This document shows positions 16,099-24,880 of a DNA stretch of 64,000 nucleotides, in pieces. Made by a program: the position numbers and the translations under genes. The stretch covers positions 2,696,458-2,760,457 of the forward strand of contig CP036272.1 in the NCBI GenBank assembly GCA_007745635.1, read 5' to 3'. How positions within the stretch are numbered: position 1 is the stretch's first letter; each line of letters opens with the position of its first letter. The notes under the pieces were generated by a model. The model saw only the letters and a program-made list of their open reading frames with translations. It made no database searches and had not been told where the DNA came from. The DNA comes from Stieleria bergensis (GTDB taxonomy: Bacteria; Planctomycetota; Planctomycetia; Pirellulales; Pirellulaceae).

Positions 16099-16578
16099 AG
16101 CAATCTCAGCACGCTTCAGATGGCGAAACACTGTCCGAAGAACGTTTGCTTCGTCTTCTTCGTCGGTCCCATTCGGAAAGCATGCGATCAAAGCTGATTC
16201 GATCTGATCCGAATTAACAGTCATGCCAAGCGACTGAAGGCCAGCAGCCAACGGCGAGTCTGGTGTTGGTTGTGGCGTCGGCTTACGTGGGCGTGTTTTC
16301 GATTCAACTTGTCGCTTCTCTGACTCAGGTCGTCGCTCGTAGAAGATGACGAAATCGCCTTGGACATTGATGCCAGTCTCTTTGACATCCATGTTCTGCT
16401 GCGCCATCTCAGCGGTGAAATACGGGCGACCGTTGGAGGCCAGCTTCAAAGGCTGGTGGAAGTTGCTGCGTTTCAGATGCCAGTAAAAATGGCTGCGACT
16501 CATTCCGAGCATGCGACACATCTCTGCCAGTGACACGACGGCTTTCATTTGCTTTGCACTTTGAGTTGATGTGGTCAT
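16096..16578 (-). CDS. HTH DNA-binding protein (excisionase/MerR-like N-terminus)
   Basis: 160 aa. Residues ~10-50 form a winged-helix or AlpA-like HTH (SLAEMCRMLGMSRSHFYWHLK, then GRPYFTAEMAQ). A charged Pro-rich linker (RPRKPTPQPTPDSPLAAGL) leads to a small helical C-terminal domain. Placed directly upstream of the integrase on the same strand, it is a good candidate for an excisionase or recombination-directionality factor, or a repressor of the integrase promoter. The exact role is not shown by the sequence. Confidence 0.65.
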   Translation of the reverse strand: MTTSTQSAKQMKAVVSLAEMCRMLGMSRSHFYWHLKRSNFHQPLKLASNGRPYFTAEMAQQNMDVKETGINVQGDFVIFYERRPESEKRQVESKTRPRKPTPQPTPDSPLAAGLQSLGMTVNSDQIESALIACFPNGTDEEDEANVLRTVFRHLKRAEIA

Positions 16579-16624
16579 CGAAAATCAATCCTTCAGGAAT
16601 AGGACAGGTACGGACAAAAAGAAA

Positions 16625-17566
16625 TCACGAAACAGCGGCAGAAGCACTCAGGTGTTCAATACCCGATGGGGTCAGCATCCGTCCTTTGTCGTTCTTGGTG
16701 ATCAAGCCAAGCCGCATGAAGTCGGCTTCAAAGCATTCGATGCTTTGACGGGGTAAACCAAGGTGAGTTGCCAGAACATTGAGTCGCACTGGCCCCTGAC
16801 CTTCTCGAAGAAGCTGCAAGTAACGCTGCTCGACTTCATCGAAGCCGAGTCGATCAACTCCCTCGATCTCGCACATGCGTTCGACATGGCGGGATGTGAT
16901 CTCGTCGCAGTCTTCGGCAAGTGAACATCGACGGGCAGAATCGAGAAGGCGAACGGCCAACCTGGGTACACCCCTACTTCGTTTTGCGATCTGGTGCGCT
17001 GCTTCATCTGACAAGCACCACCCAAGACGAATTCCACGTTGCCTGATCACCTTTGCAAGTTCGTCTGATGCGTAGTGAGTCAACCGGCAGTGAATCTTGA
17101 ATCGATGCAGCATGCTCGTTTCGAGCATGAATTCATGAGTCGTTGCGCCGATCAAGCAGAACGGCGGCAGTTGAACGGCCTTCTTGTTGCCGCCCAGAAA
17201 CAGCTTGCCGTCCTCCAACGCTCGGTACAGACAAACTTGAATCGTTGGCGAGAGTTCGTGAATTTCATCGAGAAACAGGCAGTCGCCTGCTTCCAACAAC
17301 ATGAGCAATCCATGAACCTGTTGTGGCGAATGAAGATTCTGAGCAAGTTCCGTATGCAAGTTGCAACAAAGTTCTCTGGCGACGATTTCGCTCAGCAAAG
17401 TCTTCCCTGTTCCCCCTGGACCTGACAGAAGCAGGTGGGGGAATGCTTTGACTTCACCGCCCTTCAATCTCTCATTGAAGTAAGCGTCCAGGGCGGTGCG
17501 CAAAACGCCCACCGCTCTCTTTTGCCCGATCACATGATCGAGCGTTGGCACAACATTGGTTTCCAT
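16625..17566 (-). CDS. RuvB-like AAA+ ATPase
   Basis: 313 aa. It has Walker A GPGGTGKT, Walker B FLDEIHEL, sensor 1 (IGATT) and an arginine-finger-like SMLHRF, with a C-terminal winged helix (LNVLATHLGLPRQSIECFEADFMRLGLI). The order and spacing match RuvB, the Holliday-junction branch-migration motor, at near full length. It sits among integrase, HTH and ArdC genes with no ruvA or ruvC beside it, so it is probably an element-borne paralogue that helps element recombination or replication rather than the housekeeping RuvB. Confidence 0.85.
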   Translation of the reverse strand: METNVVPTLDHVIGQKRAVGVLRTALDAYFNERLKGGEVKAFPHLLLSGPGGTGKTLLSEIVARELCCNLHTELAQNLHSPQQVHGLLMLLEAGDCLFLDEIHELSPTIQVCLYRALEDGKLFLGGNKKAVQLPPFCLIGATTHEFMLETSMLHRFKIHCRLTHYASDELAKVIRQRGIRLGWCLSDEAAHQIAKRSRGVPRLAVRLLDSARRCSLAEDCDEITSRHVERMCEIEGVDRLGFDEVEQRYLQLLREGQGPVRLNVLATHLGLPRQSIECFEADFMRLGLITKNDKGRMLTPSGIEHLSASAAVS

Positions 17567-17590
17567 CAGAATGGTTCCTTTCGGGTTTGA

Positions 17591-18478
17591 TCAAACAGAA
17601 GCAACAACAGCGGTATCACAAAACGCCAACAAGTAGTCAGCGACCTTGGACGCCTGCGTTGATGCTTTGAAAATGAAAGACGGATCATCGTTCATGGCTT
17701 TGAGCCACGACTTGATGTAAGCGGCGTGATTCTCGAACGACTCGCCTTGAGGCACGCCTAGTTCGGTCGAAATAAACGACGCCGACATCTCAGCTACAAG
17801 CTCGTTCATGGCGTAGGATGCGGTCCAGCCAAGACGTGACTCACTCCAGTGCGCAAGTTCGTGAAACAGCGACTCGTAGTAGCTGCCGATTGGATCAAAA
17901 CGATGCTTGTTAGGCATTTGGATGTAGTCATCAGATGGGCGATAGAATGCCGATTCACCGCCGTGCCGAATGTCAGCGCCGGTGCCTTCAATCAGTTCAT
18001 CTGCTGGAGCAAAATCAGGAACAGTACCGGTCGGTTCTTCGTCCTGAACTTTAAGCGATTCAGCAAACTCGCCTTCGACTTGGTCCGCAGAGAACACGGT
18101 AAAGTTGCGGAGCATGAAGAACTTATCTTCAAGTTGCTTGCCGTCCTTCTCTTTCTTCTTCGTGACGGGCTTGGCGAACACGATCCGACAACCCCATTCA
18201 CCAGACTTCACGCCATCAGGACGGCGCTTCACCATGCAGCCTTTGGCTTCCCATTGGCGATAGGTTCCCCACCATCGAGATTGAAAGTTGAACTTCATGC
18301 GGTGAAGCTCAAGCAACAAAGGATTGACGCCTGAGTAGTTATTGCCCGAAGTGAAATTCGCAGCACGACCAACATTCGGCGACGTTGACCAAGGCTTTCG
18401 CCAAGGCAACAAATCTTGTTCAAGAGCGGCAACGATTCGATTGGTGATGTCCTGGCGAATCTCGGTTTGCGTTGGCAT
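17591..18478 (-). CDS. ArdC-like antirestriction protein with zincin domain
   Basis: 295 aa from the ATG at 18478 (MPTQTEIRQDITNRIV). The N-terminal half is the ArdC ssDNA-binding domain (DUF1738: LLPWRKPW, NYSGVNPLLL, RWWGTYRQWEAKG). The C-terminal half is an MPTase-type zincin with an intact HELAH site (residues ~206-210) and a downstream Glu in MNELVAEMSASF. Plasmid and ICE ArdC proteins protect incoming DNA from host restriction. It is in the mobile-element core, upstream of the RuvB-like gene on the same strand. The same island carries its own type I restriction operon. Confidence 0.88.
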   Translation of the reverse strand: MPTQTEIRQDITNRIVAALEQDLLPWRKPWSTSPNVGRAANFTSGNNYSGVNPLLLELHRMKFNFQSRWWGTYRQWEAKGCMVKRRPDGVKSGEWGCRIVFAKPVTKKKEKDGKQLEDKFFMLRNFTVFSADQVEGEFAESLKVQDEEPTGTVPDFAPADELIEGTGADIRHGGESAFYRPSDDYIQMPNKHRFDPIGSYYESLFHELAHWSESRLGWTASYAMNELVAEMSASFISTELGVPQGESFENHAAYIKSWLKAMNDDPSFIFKASTQASKVADYLLAFCDTAVVASV

Positions 18479-18557
18479 CTTTCGTTCTTCCAGTTCGTGT
18501 TTGAGTTGCTTACCGTGACTGAAAGAAAGGACTGCTGTGATGCGCTGAAGGACGAAA

Positions 18558-19148
18558 TTAGTTGTCACTTTTTGAATTGCTTTCTGGTGAACGAAACGAC
18601 AACAAGAAGTCAGCGATGACGTTCGCTTTTTCGGCTGCGTAGTTGATCAAATCAGTGTCGGTGCTGCGTTCTTCCAAGAAGCTCTGGAGCCATGCCGCTT
18701 TCTCTTCAAGTGGCTGACCAGCGGGAATGTTAAGCTCATTACACACGAATGATGAATTCAGACTGGCAACCAAATTCCAAAACGGGCAATCACGATTTTC
18801 GTGGTGCTCAAAGATGCCAACTCGTTGTTCAGCCCAATACGAAAGCAGACGGAAAAGTGTCTCGTAGAAGTGGCCGGTTGTGTAAAAGCGGAATCGCTCT
18901 GGAATGACCACTGTGTCAACCTCTGGTTCCCATCGCCCAACCCATCGTCGAGTTTCTACTTTCGCTCCCGTCTGTTTGATTAGAGCATCAGCGATGGGCA
19001 CGGGTTCGACTGTTTTGAAGTAGCTGTCTTTGGCCGTATCGTCGGCTGTGAACCAGGGTTTTATGTCCCACGCTCGATAGCACGGCGGCAGGTCGTTTCG
19101 TTGCAGAGCAGCAACGTATTCGTTTATGATCTGTTGGCGGGTATTCAC
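18558..19148 (-). CDS. Degenerate ArdC-zincin paralogue (catalytic motif lost)
   Basis: 196 aa, GTG start. It aligns by eye with the zincin half of the adjacent ArdC protein: IADALIKQTGA, VIPERFRFYTTGHFYETLF, SLNSSFVCNELNIP and KANVIADFLLSF all have counterparts. Where the paralogue has HELAHW, this one has RLLSYW (residues 100-105), so both zinc His and the catalytic Glu are gone. The ssDNA-binding domain is reduced to a short N-terminal remnant. It is probably an inactive duplicate that binds rather than cuts, perhaps a decoy or regulator. Confidence 0.75.
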   Translation of the reverse strand: MNTRQQIINEYVAALQRNDLPPCYRAWDIKPWFTADDTAKDSYFKTVEPVPIADALIKQTGAKVETRRWVGRWEPEVDTVVIPERFRFYTTGHFYETLFRLLSYWAEQRVGIFEHHENRDCPFWNLVASLNSSFVCNELNIPAGQPLEEKAAWLQSFLEERSTDTDLINYAAEKANVIADFLLSFRSPESNSKSDN

Positions 19149-19229
19149 GAACGAACTCCATCCTCTGGGAAATCACTGAATACCAGTTCGTCGAAATTCT
19201 GTGAGCTTAACACTCCAAAATGAGCAAGT

Positions 19230-19508
19230 TCAGTATTCCTCCGCAAGCAGCAGGCACGTCGATGACCGATCCGCCTCAGTGATGCAGTACAGCGTCTCAT
19301 CGTTCTTCGTGACGTAGACCGAGAAGATTCTGGTTCCGTCCCAGATCGCATCGTCGTTCAGTTCTTTGTCGTCTTCGTGGGCGCATCCCCAATCTCCCGA
19401 CGCATGCCGCTTGATAAAGTCCATTGGGGCTTCATCGGTCCCTTCAAGCGCTGCCAATGCGCCGGGTGTGGCAACAATCTGGCCAAGGTCAAATAATTGT
19501 TCTGACAT
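19230..19508 (-). CDS. Small ICE/plasmid-type conserved protein
   Basis: 92 aa from the second of two adjacent ATGs (MSEQLFDLGQIVATPGALAAL). The opening motif is shared by a family of small proteins common in integrative elements and plasmids. It contains SGDWGCAHEDDKELND and ends with LYCITEADRSSTCLLLAEEY. No enzymatic motif is known. It supports the mobile-element assignment of this stretch. Confidence 0.7.
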   Translation of the reverse strand: MSEQLFDLGQIVATPGALAALEGTDEAPMDFIKRHASGDWGCAHEDDKELNDDAIWDGTRIFSVYVTKNDETLYCITEADRSSTCLLLAEEY

Positions 19509-19565
19509 CATGTGCGTTCTCCGTGTTGCTCGAATGAACAACTGCCATGAGCAGAAGGACGAAGC

Positions 19566-19769
19566 TCACCAAACTCTTGTGAAGTTCTTGGGCTTTTCAC
19601 GATAGATCGTGCCAAGACCGGGATGCATTAGGCGCACAAACTTGGTTCCGATCCCGACGATCCTGTAGGTAAATAGATCGCCGGTCACATCGCAGCGAAC
19701 CCTGGCCCAGCGGTGAGTTGATTTGCAGTCGCCCGCCTTCGATTTGACCTGCCTAATTGTGAATCCCAT
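19566..19769 (-). CDS. Small conserved protein, unknown
   Basis: 67 aa from the ATG at 19769, chosen because GGGAGAG lies ~6 bases upstream; longer frames would run through sequence with no start signal. The sequence is basic and beta-rich (MGFTIRQVKSKAGDCKSTHR ... YRIVGIGTKFVRLMHPG). It lies in the mobile-element core with other small minus-strand genes. No family is recognised. Confidence 0.55.
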   Translation of the reverse strand: MGFTIRQVKSKAGDCKSTHRWARVRCDVTGDLFTYRIVGIGTKFVRLMHPGLGTIYREKPKNFTRVW

Positions 19770-19953
19770 TTCGTTCTCTCCCTTTGTTGGTTGGTGCTGG
19801 AAAGAACCGACTTGGTTGAGACGGAGGGCGGTGAATAGGACTCGATTGAGGAAAGCCCACCTTTGCCGCAAAGCGGCAAAGGTGGGCCTGAAGGACTGAA
19901 TACCCACCAAAGCCAGATTTGTGAGTTGAAACTGCTTCAGTTTTCAAGGATTT

Positions 19954-20208
19954 CTATTGCGACGAACTCTCGCTCCGAATGCTGATCCGTCTCATAACGC
20001 CAATTGGCTTGATGTCGCCTTGTTTGAGATGCTTCAGAAAACTCTCCTGGGACAGCCAGGAGCCGTAATCGTTTCCATTCGTGTCGATCACAGTGGTTCC
20101 TGAACCACGTCGAAATGCGAGGTAATGAACTCCGCTTTTTGTGAAGCAGTGGAAAAGCAGACTGCCATCGTGAATGCGGTCGGATTGTTCTTTAAGCGTT
20201 GCTCTCAT
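19954..20208 (-). CDS. Small hypothetical protein
   Basis: 84 aa starting MRATLKEQSDRIHDGSLLFH, with a compact predicted alpha/beta pattern (YLAFRRGSGTTVIDTNGNDYGSW). It is the most upstream of the minus-strand element genes, facing the divergent plus-strand gene at 20349. No known motif. The 20209-20348 gap is the likely divergent promoter region. Confidence 0.5.
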   Translation of the reverse strand: MRATLKEQSDRIHDGSLLFHCFTKSGVHYLAFRRGSGTTVIDTNGNDYGSWLSQESFLKHLKQGDIKPIGVMRRISIRSESSSQ

Positions 20209-20348
20209 GGATCATTCCTTTCGTGGTGTACCGGAACAAACCATCGGTGCAATGGGGAGGGCGAATTGGTAAGTCGAATTACCAGTTGCCGAAATTCTCA
20301 GCGTTCAGAACCGGCGAAGAATTCAAGCCGTCTCGACTACATACCTTC

Positions 20349-21134
20349 ATGCACACATTCATCGATCACATTCACCATCTTCGACTCGAAGAACAACTTT
20401 TTGTTCTTGGCGAAAACGTCTACGACCTCAATCACAAAGCCTACGATCAACTCTTCGCAACTGAACTCAAACGGCTGGCCATGCAGACCAATGACAGGAA
20501 GTCAAAGGTTCAGCTTGAAGACCTTGCCGACAACTTCCAATTCACTCGGTACATTCTGAAATCTGTTCGCTCTGCTGGCTTCAAGGATGAGCAGCAAGCG
20601 AATCAGATCACGCACGACCTCGTTTCTCAGCTTCTACTTGGATCATTATTTGAATTTGATCCAGCGGTCATCCCATTCGGAAAACGATTCTCTGTAAGTG
20701 TGGCAAATGCGATCAGAAACGTGGTCGCTAAGCAGAACAATCGTCAGCGACTAATTCCTTCGATCCCGATTTCTGATGAAGAGGGCGTCGGCATTCCTTC
20801 GAGTCAGATAGCTGGCCAGACTGTCGGGACCGTTGATCAGGGTTTGACTGACGAGTTCGCCAAGTTCGTTCATTCGAGACTTGGTCCGTTGGGTTCGGCT
20901 GTATTGAAATCGAAGCTTGACGGTGACGAAGTGAAGGGTTTGGTCGGGAGCGTGGAATTGGGAGGCCCAACTTCGTACCGGATCAAGCAAATGGTCATCG
21001 CCATCAAGCAATTGGCTCGTGAGTTTTTTGCTGAGCGTGATGATGATGTTGCTTTGGGTCAGATTGAGCGGGCTTTGGATTCGGAAAAGAAGACGATGGA
21101 GAGGAGGTTTGGGAAGAGGGAGCACTACGTGTGA
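20349..21134 (+). CDS. Sigma-factor-like DNA-binding protein (weak)
   Basis: 261 aa from the ATG at 20349 (MHTFIDHIHHLRL). The N-terminus is helical. The middle (ITHDLVSQLLLGSLFEFDP and VANAIRNVVAKQNNRQR) resembles sigma-70 region 2 with a basic recognition surface. The C-terminus (VKGLVGSVELGGPTSYRIKQM) resembles a region-4 HTH. Similar divergent sigma-like proteins occur in planctomycete elements. It may drive element genes. The similarity is at fold level only, and other helical DNA-binding proteins would look alike. Confidence 0.45.
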   Translation: MHTFIDHIHHLRLEEQLFVLGENVYDLNHKAYDQLFATELKRLAMQTNDRKSKVQLEDLADNFQFTRYILKSVRSAGFKDEQQANQITHDLVSQLLLGSLFEFDPAVIPFGKRFSVSVANAIRNVVAKQNNRQRLIPSIPISDEEGVGIPSSQIAGQTVGTVDQGLTDEFAKFVHSRLGPLGSAVLKSKLDGDEVKGLVGSVELGGPTSYRIKQMVIAIKQLAREFFAERDDDVALGQIERALDSEKKTMERRFGKREHYV

Positions 21135-21190
21135 TCGGATTTGCTAAACTGCTCACTTTGCAAATCTCAACTTCATTACCAAGTAGCCCC

Positions 21191-22237
21191 ATGCCAAACC
21201 AATCATCTGTAGCCCGTGCTGCAAAACTTGATGGCGAACTCGACCAACTATCGGAAGTTGTGGCAAACCTCAGCGATCAGAAACGTATGCGGAAGTACGC
21301 CGACTGGTTGACCTCAGTGGATGAAACACGGGGGAAGTTTCTCGCTGCTGTAGTAGATGCGTGGGAACAAGGCGAAGGAGCATTGCCCAGCGACGAGACT
21401 ATCGACATGGTCTGGCAGAAGACTTGTGGGATCACGTTTTTACAAAAACTCCGTGAGCAAAAGCTGGATTCTGTTGCACCATCAATCATTGCGATGGCAC
21501 GGCCGGCGCTGATCATAGAACCAGAATTGGCTGACGGTGAGATGCCAATCGGGACGAGCAAATATGGCGGCAAGCCTGATGTGCTCGATGGATTTGAGTG
21601 GCCTTCCTATGAAGAAAAGCTCCACACGTTTTTGGGGCAGATTCGGCTGGAAGAAATGAAAGGAACCGTGGCAGCACAATCTCTTCCTGACAAAGGCATG
21701 CTCTACTTCTTCGTATTCGATGATCCCGAAGAGACAGGGCAACCGGCTGCGGAAGGGGCAGAAGGCGCTTGGCAGGTCGTCTATTCACCCGACGCTGAAG
21801 GTCTGACTCGGCTTGAGCCGCCGAAGGCATTTGATGAATACAACCGAGTCGCACCCGAATGCGTCATCAAGTTCAGCGAAACACTTGATCTTCCCAACAT
21901 CAACGTTTATGACCTAGAACGAGATTATTGGGACCAATTCACGTCGTGCAGACGTGCAAAAGCAATGGGGTTGAATCGAGAGCACAGCGATGCATACGAA
22001 GCTGTGATCGATGCTCTGATGCCTGAGCGAGAAGAACGCTCACATCTTGTAGGTTGGTCACATCCACAGGTAGCCGCTGACGATCCTGTCGATGACGGTT
22101 TCAGGCATCTGCTGACGGTGGCTTCGGAAGAGATTCTGGAATGGTGCTGGGCAGATGGACATCAGTTGTATTTCAGCGTTTCGGACGACGATTTTGAGTC
22201 GCAGCGGTTCGACCGGTGTGCCATTATCGATGGCTAG
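21191..22237 (+). CDS. YwqG/DUF1963 protein with TIGR02996-like N-terminus
   Basis: 348 aa from the ATG at 21191; a GTG at 21131 overlapping the previous stop is an alternative. Residues ~15-60 contain RMRKYADWLTSVDETRGKFLAA, like the planctomycete TIGR02996 motif (YADWLEE-type). The rest fits the DUF1963/YwqG pattern: an early GGxPD-type segment (TSKYGGKPDVLDGFEWP), FLGQIRLEEM, GMLYFFVFDD, and a late HLVGWSHPQV with a cis-Trp-like core. Function of the family is unknown; members are often found with toxin-immunity or regulatory genes. Confidence 0.65.
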   Translation: MPNQSSVARAAKLDGELDQLSEVVANLSDQKRMRKYADWLTSVDETRGKFLAAVVDAWEQGEGALPSDETIDMVWQKTCGITFLQKLREQKLDSVAPSIIAMARPALIIEPELADGEMPIGTSKYGGKPDVLDGFEWPSYEEKLHTFLGQIRLEEMKGTVAAQSLPDKGMLYFFVFDDPEETGQPAAEGAEGAWQVVYSPDAEGLTRLEPPKAFDEYNRVAPECVIKFSETLDLPNINVYDLERDYWDQFTSCRRAKAMGLNREHSDAYEAVIDALMPEREERSHLVGWSHPQVAADDPVDDGFRHLLTVASEEILEWCWADGHQLYFSVSDDDFESQRFDRCAIIDG

Positions 22238-22403
22238 GCTTCGAGTCATGATGTACCAAGAAGAACGTTGTTGGCGTCAATCGCCAATAACCATCTTCGC
22301 CAACAGACCTAAGAGCTTGACTCGGTCATCTTGTCGCCGATTCTCTCGCAAGCCTGAGAGAGTTGATGACCACAATTTTTGATTGAATCCAGGAACCGAA
22401 GCA

Positions 22404-22835
22404 ATGACATGGGGTGCGAGCCTGATGCGACTTCCCAAAGGCATGACCATCAGTCAAATCGCCGAACAATATGGCGACAGTTGGCAAGTGCCACCGATTG
22501 GATCAGTCACCGAGATTGGAGAAGCACTTACGTCGATCTTCCCAGACGCTCAGCATCACGCAGATGAATCAGTCGTTCAAGACGGTCACGCCTATCTTCG
22601 GTTTAACTACGGGAACCGAAAAGGAATCGGAACCGTTGATTCAATCGGTGTAGTTTCCAATGGCAATGAGGATTGCGTACCCATCATTCGGGCCGTCTGC
22701 GATAAGCTCGATCTCAGGATGGTGGATCACCAGAGCGGGGAAGTTGTCGATTTCGAGCAGGAGCCAGTACGGAGCGTGGAGGAGTATCGGGCGTTCCGTG
22801 ATCGTGCTCTTCGGAAAGGGGATAAAGCAGATTGA
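22404..22835 (+). CDS. Hypothetical protein, 143 aa
   Basis: Starts MTWGASLMRLPKGMTISQ; an upstream TTG start at 22383 is less likely. Soluble alpha/beta composition with a GDSWQVPPIGSVTEIGEAL segment, AYLRFNYGNRKG and an acidic C-terminus. It overlaps the following small membrane-protein gene by 4 bp. It resembles the size and layout of small immunity-type proteins but carries no recognised motif. Confidence 0.55.
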   Translation: MTWGASLMRLPKGMTISQIAEQYGDSWQVPPIGSVTEIGEALTSIFPDAQHHADESVVQDGHAYLRFNYGNRKGIGTVDSIGVVSNGNEDCVPIIRAVCDKLDLRMVDHQSGEVVDFEQEPVRSVEEYRAFRDRALRKGDKAD

Positions 22836-23044
22836 GCACTTGGATGACCGCCGCAGCAATTCTGGTGTTCGCTGCCATCTCCGTAATGATCCTGACCGAA
22901 GTGCTCCGATCCGTGATTCATGCACGACGAAAGAGCAAGGATGGTCTTGGTGGCACTCCAGACATTGCAATGTGGGGCAGTCTAATCTGCATCGGCTTGA
23001 TGATCGCCGCTGCTATTTGCGGGATAGTAAGTCTAATGACATGA
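22832..23044 (+). CDS. Small two-helix membrane protein
   Basis: 70 aa from a TTG overlapping the upstream stop (ATTGA); an ATG four codons later is an alternative. Two transmembrane helices (MTAAAILVFAAISVMILTEV and SLICIGLMIAAAICGIVSLM) are separated by a short basic loop (HARRKSKDG). It is translationally coupled to the preceding hypothetical gene. Function unknown. Confidence 0.5.
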   Translation: MSTWMTAAAILVFAAISVMILTEVLRSVIHARRKSKDGLGGTPDIAMWGSLICIGLMIAAAICGIVSLMT

Positions 23045-23057
23045 TTTTGGCACCCAA

Positions 23058-23456
23058 TCAATCTTCTCCACTGGCCATATGAATCAATTCCCAGACATGT
23101 CCGTCGAGGTCTTGGAATCCGTGCCCGTACATGAAGCCGTGGTCCTTCGGTTCCTTGTATGTCGAACCGCCCAACTCGACCGCCTTTGAGACCATGTCGT
23201 CAACTTGCTCTCGGCTGTCAAGCGAGAGACACAGCAGAACTTCGGTGCTTTCTTTGGCGTCGGCAATCTTCTTTGGAACAAACTCTTCAAACTTCTTGTG
23301 CGTGAGAAGCATGACGCAGATTTCTTCACTGACAATCATGCAGGTGGCGGTTTCGTCCGTAAAGCGTGTGTCAAATGCGTAACCAAGGCCCGTGAAGAAC
23401 TCAATGGACTTCTGGAGATCGGCAACGGGCAGGTGGATGAAGATTTTGGCAGGCAT
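23058..23456 (-). CDS. VOC-superfamily protein (glyoxalase/bleomycin-resistance fold)
   Basis: 132 aa from the ATG at 23456 (MPAKIFIHLPVADLQKSIEF). It has the paired beta-alpha-beta-beta-beta modules of VOC proteins: an N-terminal VADLQKSIEFFTGLGYAFD and a C-terminal HGFMYGHGFQDLDGHVWEL with metal-site candidates His and Glu. Members with this ending are often annotated as PhnB-like or glyoxalase-like. Substrate unknown. It is convergent with the small membrane-protein gene, 13 bp apart. Confidence 0.8.
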   Translation of the reverse strand: MPAKIFIHLPVADLQKSIEFFTGLGYAFDTRFTDETATCMIVSEEICVMLLTHKKFEEFVPKKIADAKESTEVLLCLSLDSREQVDDMVSKAVELGGSTYKEPKDHGFMYGHGFQDLDGHVWELIHMASGED

Positions 23457-23567
23457 GGGTAAGGGATTAAGTGTGGATGGAGTTAAACGGGAGACAATGA
23501 CGCAACCTGTTTTCACAGAACACCCAGGTTTTCTCAGTCAAGTTTGGGTTCTTGAGGCCCATTGCGG

Positions 23568-24374
23568 TCACTTGTGGTAATACGTTGGGCGACTCCAGAA
23601 TCGTAGTTCATTCGCAGACAACACCGACCCTGAAAATGTCAGCTTAATAGTACCCATGTCGAACACAGGAAAATCAAGGAATGAGAATACGGGATGGGTC
23701 AGTGCCTCTCTCGGAATCTGTTCGTACCAGTGTTCAAGGAATCCTTCACAAGAATAGAACTGACCGATCCGATTCAGTTCTTCTTCAACAAACCCAGCTA
23801 AGCAGCCAACAACGTTTGAATCGCAACTACGATCAGACCATGTGAGTGAGAGACTGTCTTCAGTTGAAGTTTCCCCACAGCATATTCTGACGCAGGATAC
23901 AAACCCGTCTTCAAGCGGCTTTTCTGTCATCGATTGCTGGGCGAAAAAGGGACGATTCACGTCCCAGCCAAAATGTTGAAGCCACGCTGAAATGTCATCT
24001 TCGGGCTTTTGCTGAGCGGTGTAGTGGGAACTGGAGATCAACACGTTCCCACAATGAAGTCTTACGGGAGGCTGCGGTGGATCATCCAGATCATGGTATT
24101 GCTTTGCCCACCGAAGGCAGCGGGATGCCGCCGCAATCTTCTCAGGACTGTCATCCATCCAGTGCTGATCCACCGTCAAATCGATATCGAAGTTTTCGAG
24201 AATGAGCAGACCGCTACGAAGTTGTATGATGCGAAGTTCTCGCAGTCCATCAGGCAGCATTGGCTTCGTACCAAATTTGAACTGGTATTCTGCGTCGGGC
24301 ACGAGAGAATCGCCACTGGAGTCGGTCGCAGTCGCCTTCGGTTTGCCGAGAAGTTTAGAAAGCCATTTTCGCAT
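23568..24374 (-). CDS. Hypothetical protein, 268 aa
   Basis: Starts MRKWLSKLLGKPKATATDS, a basic amphipathic N-terminus with no cleavable signal. The rest is soluble and rich in Trp, Cys and Asp, with segments such as DPPQPPVRLHCGNVLISSS and LSLTWSDRSCDSNVVGC. No domain is recognised. It is 14 bp downstream of the cupin gene and on the same strand, so probably co-transcribed. Confidence 0.5.
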   Translation of the reverse strand: MRKWLSKLLGKPKATATDSSGDSLVPDAEYQFKFGTKPMLPDGLRELRIIQLRSGLLILENFDIDLTVDQHWMDDSPEKIAAASRCLRWAKQYHDLDDPPQPPVRLHCGNVLISSSHYTAQQKPEDDISAWLQHFGWDVNRPFFAQQSMTEKPLEDGFVSCVRICCGETSTEDSLSLTWSDRSCDSNVVGCLAGFVEEELNRIGQFYSCEGFLEHWYEQIPREALTHPVFSFLDFPVFDMGTIKLTFSGSVLSANELRFWSRPTYYHK

Positions 24375-24388
24375 TTTATAACACTCTC

Positions 24389-24868
24389 TTACGGCACTTT
24401 GATCTCGACGCCGTAGCGGGGTGCAGCTTTCAGCAGCTTCTTGATTTCAGCTTCACTTGGCGGCGGCGCTGTCGTCGCATCGTCATCAAGCTGCGTTCCA
24501 ACCTCGAAGAACATCTCCTCCAATCCGGCTGGTGCGAGTGAGATCAGCAAACGAGCGGTCTTGTCGCTTTCGTTCTTGAAACTGTGCAGGCTTCCGACCG
24601 GCATGTTGAGAAAGGTTCCTTCACCGGCAACGATTCGATCGTCACCAAATTGGAATGTCATCTCACCCTCAAGGACGAGGAACGATTCTTCCTCCCGGCT
24701 GTGGATGTGCGGTGGAGGACCGCTACCGGGAGGCACGATGGCCTCGAACGTGGTGTATTTCCCGTCCGTCTCCTCCCCCGTGGCAAGGAATCGGTAAACG
24801 TCACCGACAATGCCGATCCTTCTGCCTTCGCCGGGATTTCGGATGGTTGCTGGGTGGTTCATCGGCAA
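24389..24868 (-). CDS. Cupin-domain protein
   Basis: 159 aa. Cupin motif 1 is GSGPPPHIHSREEESFLVLEG, giving His-x-His and a Glu; motif 2 is NMPVGSLHSFKNES with a His, together a complete 3-His/1-Glu metal site. The sequence resembles quercetin-dioxygenase-like cupins in the DUF/cupin_2 group. Its substrate is unknown. It is in a minus-strand run of small accessory genes with 12-21 bp gaps (23568 to 27129). Confidence 0.8.
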   Translation of the reverse strand: MPMNHPATIRNPGEGRRIGIVGDVYRFLATGEETDGKYTTFEAIVPPGSGPPPHIHSREEESFLVLEGEMTFQFGDDRIVAGEGTFLNMPVGSLHSFKNESDKTARLLISLAPAGLEEMFFEVGTQLDDDATTAPPPSEAEIKKLLKAAPRYGVEIKVP

Positions 24869-24880
24869 GACTCCCTGTGC

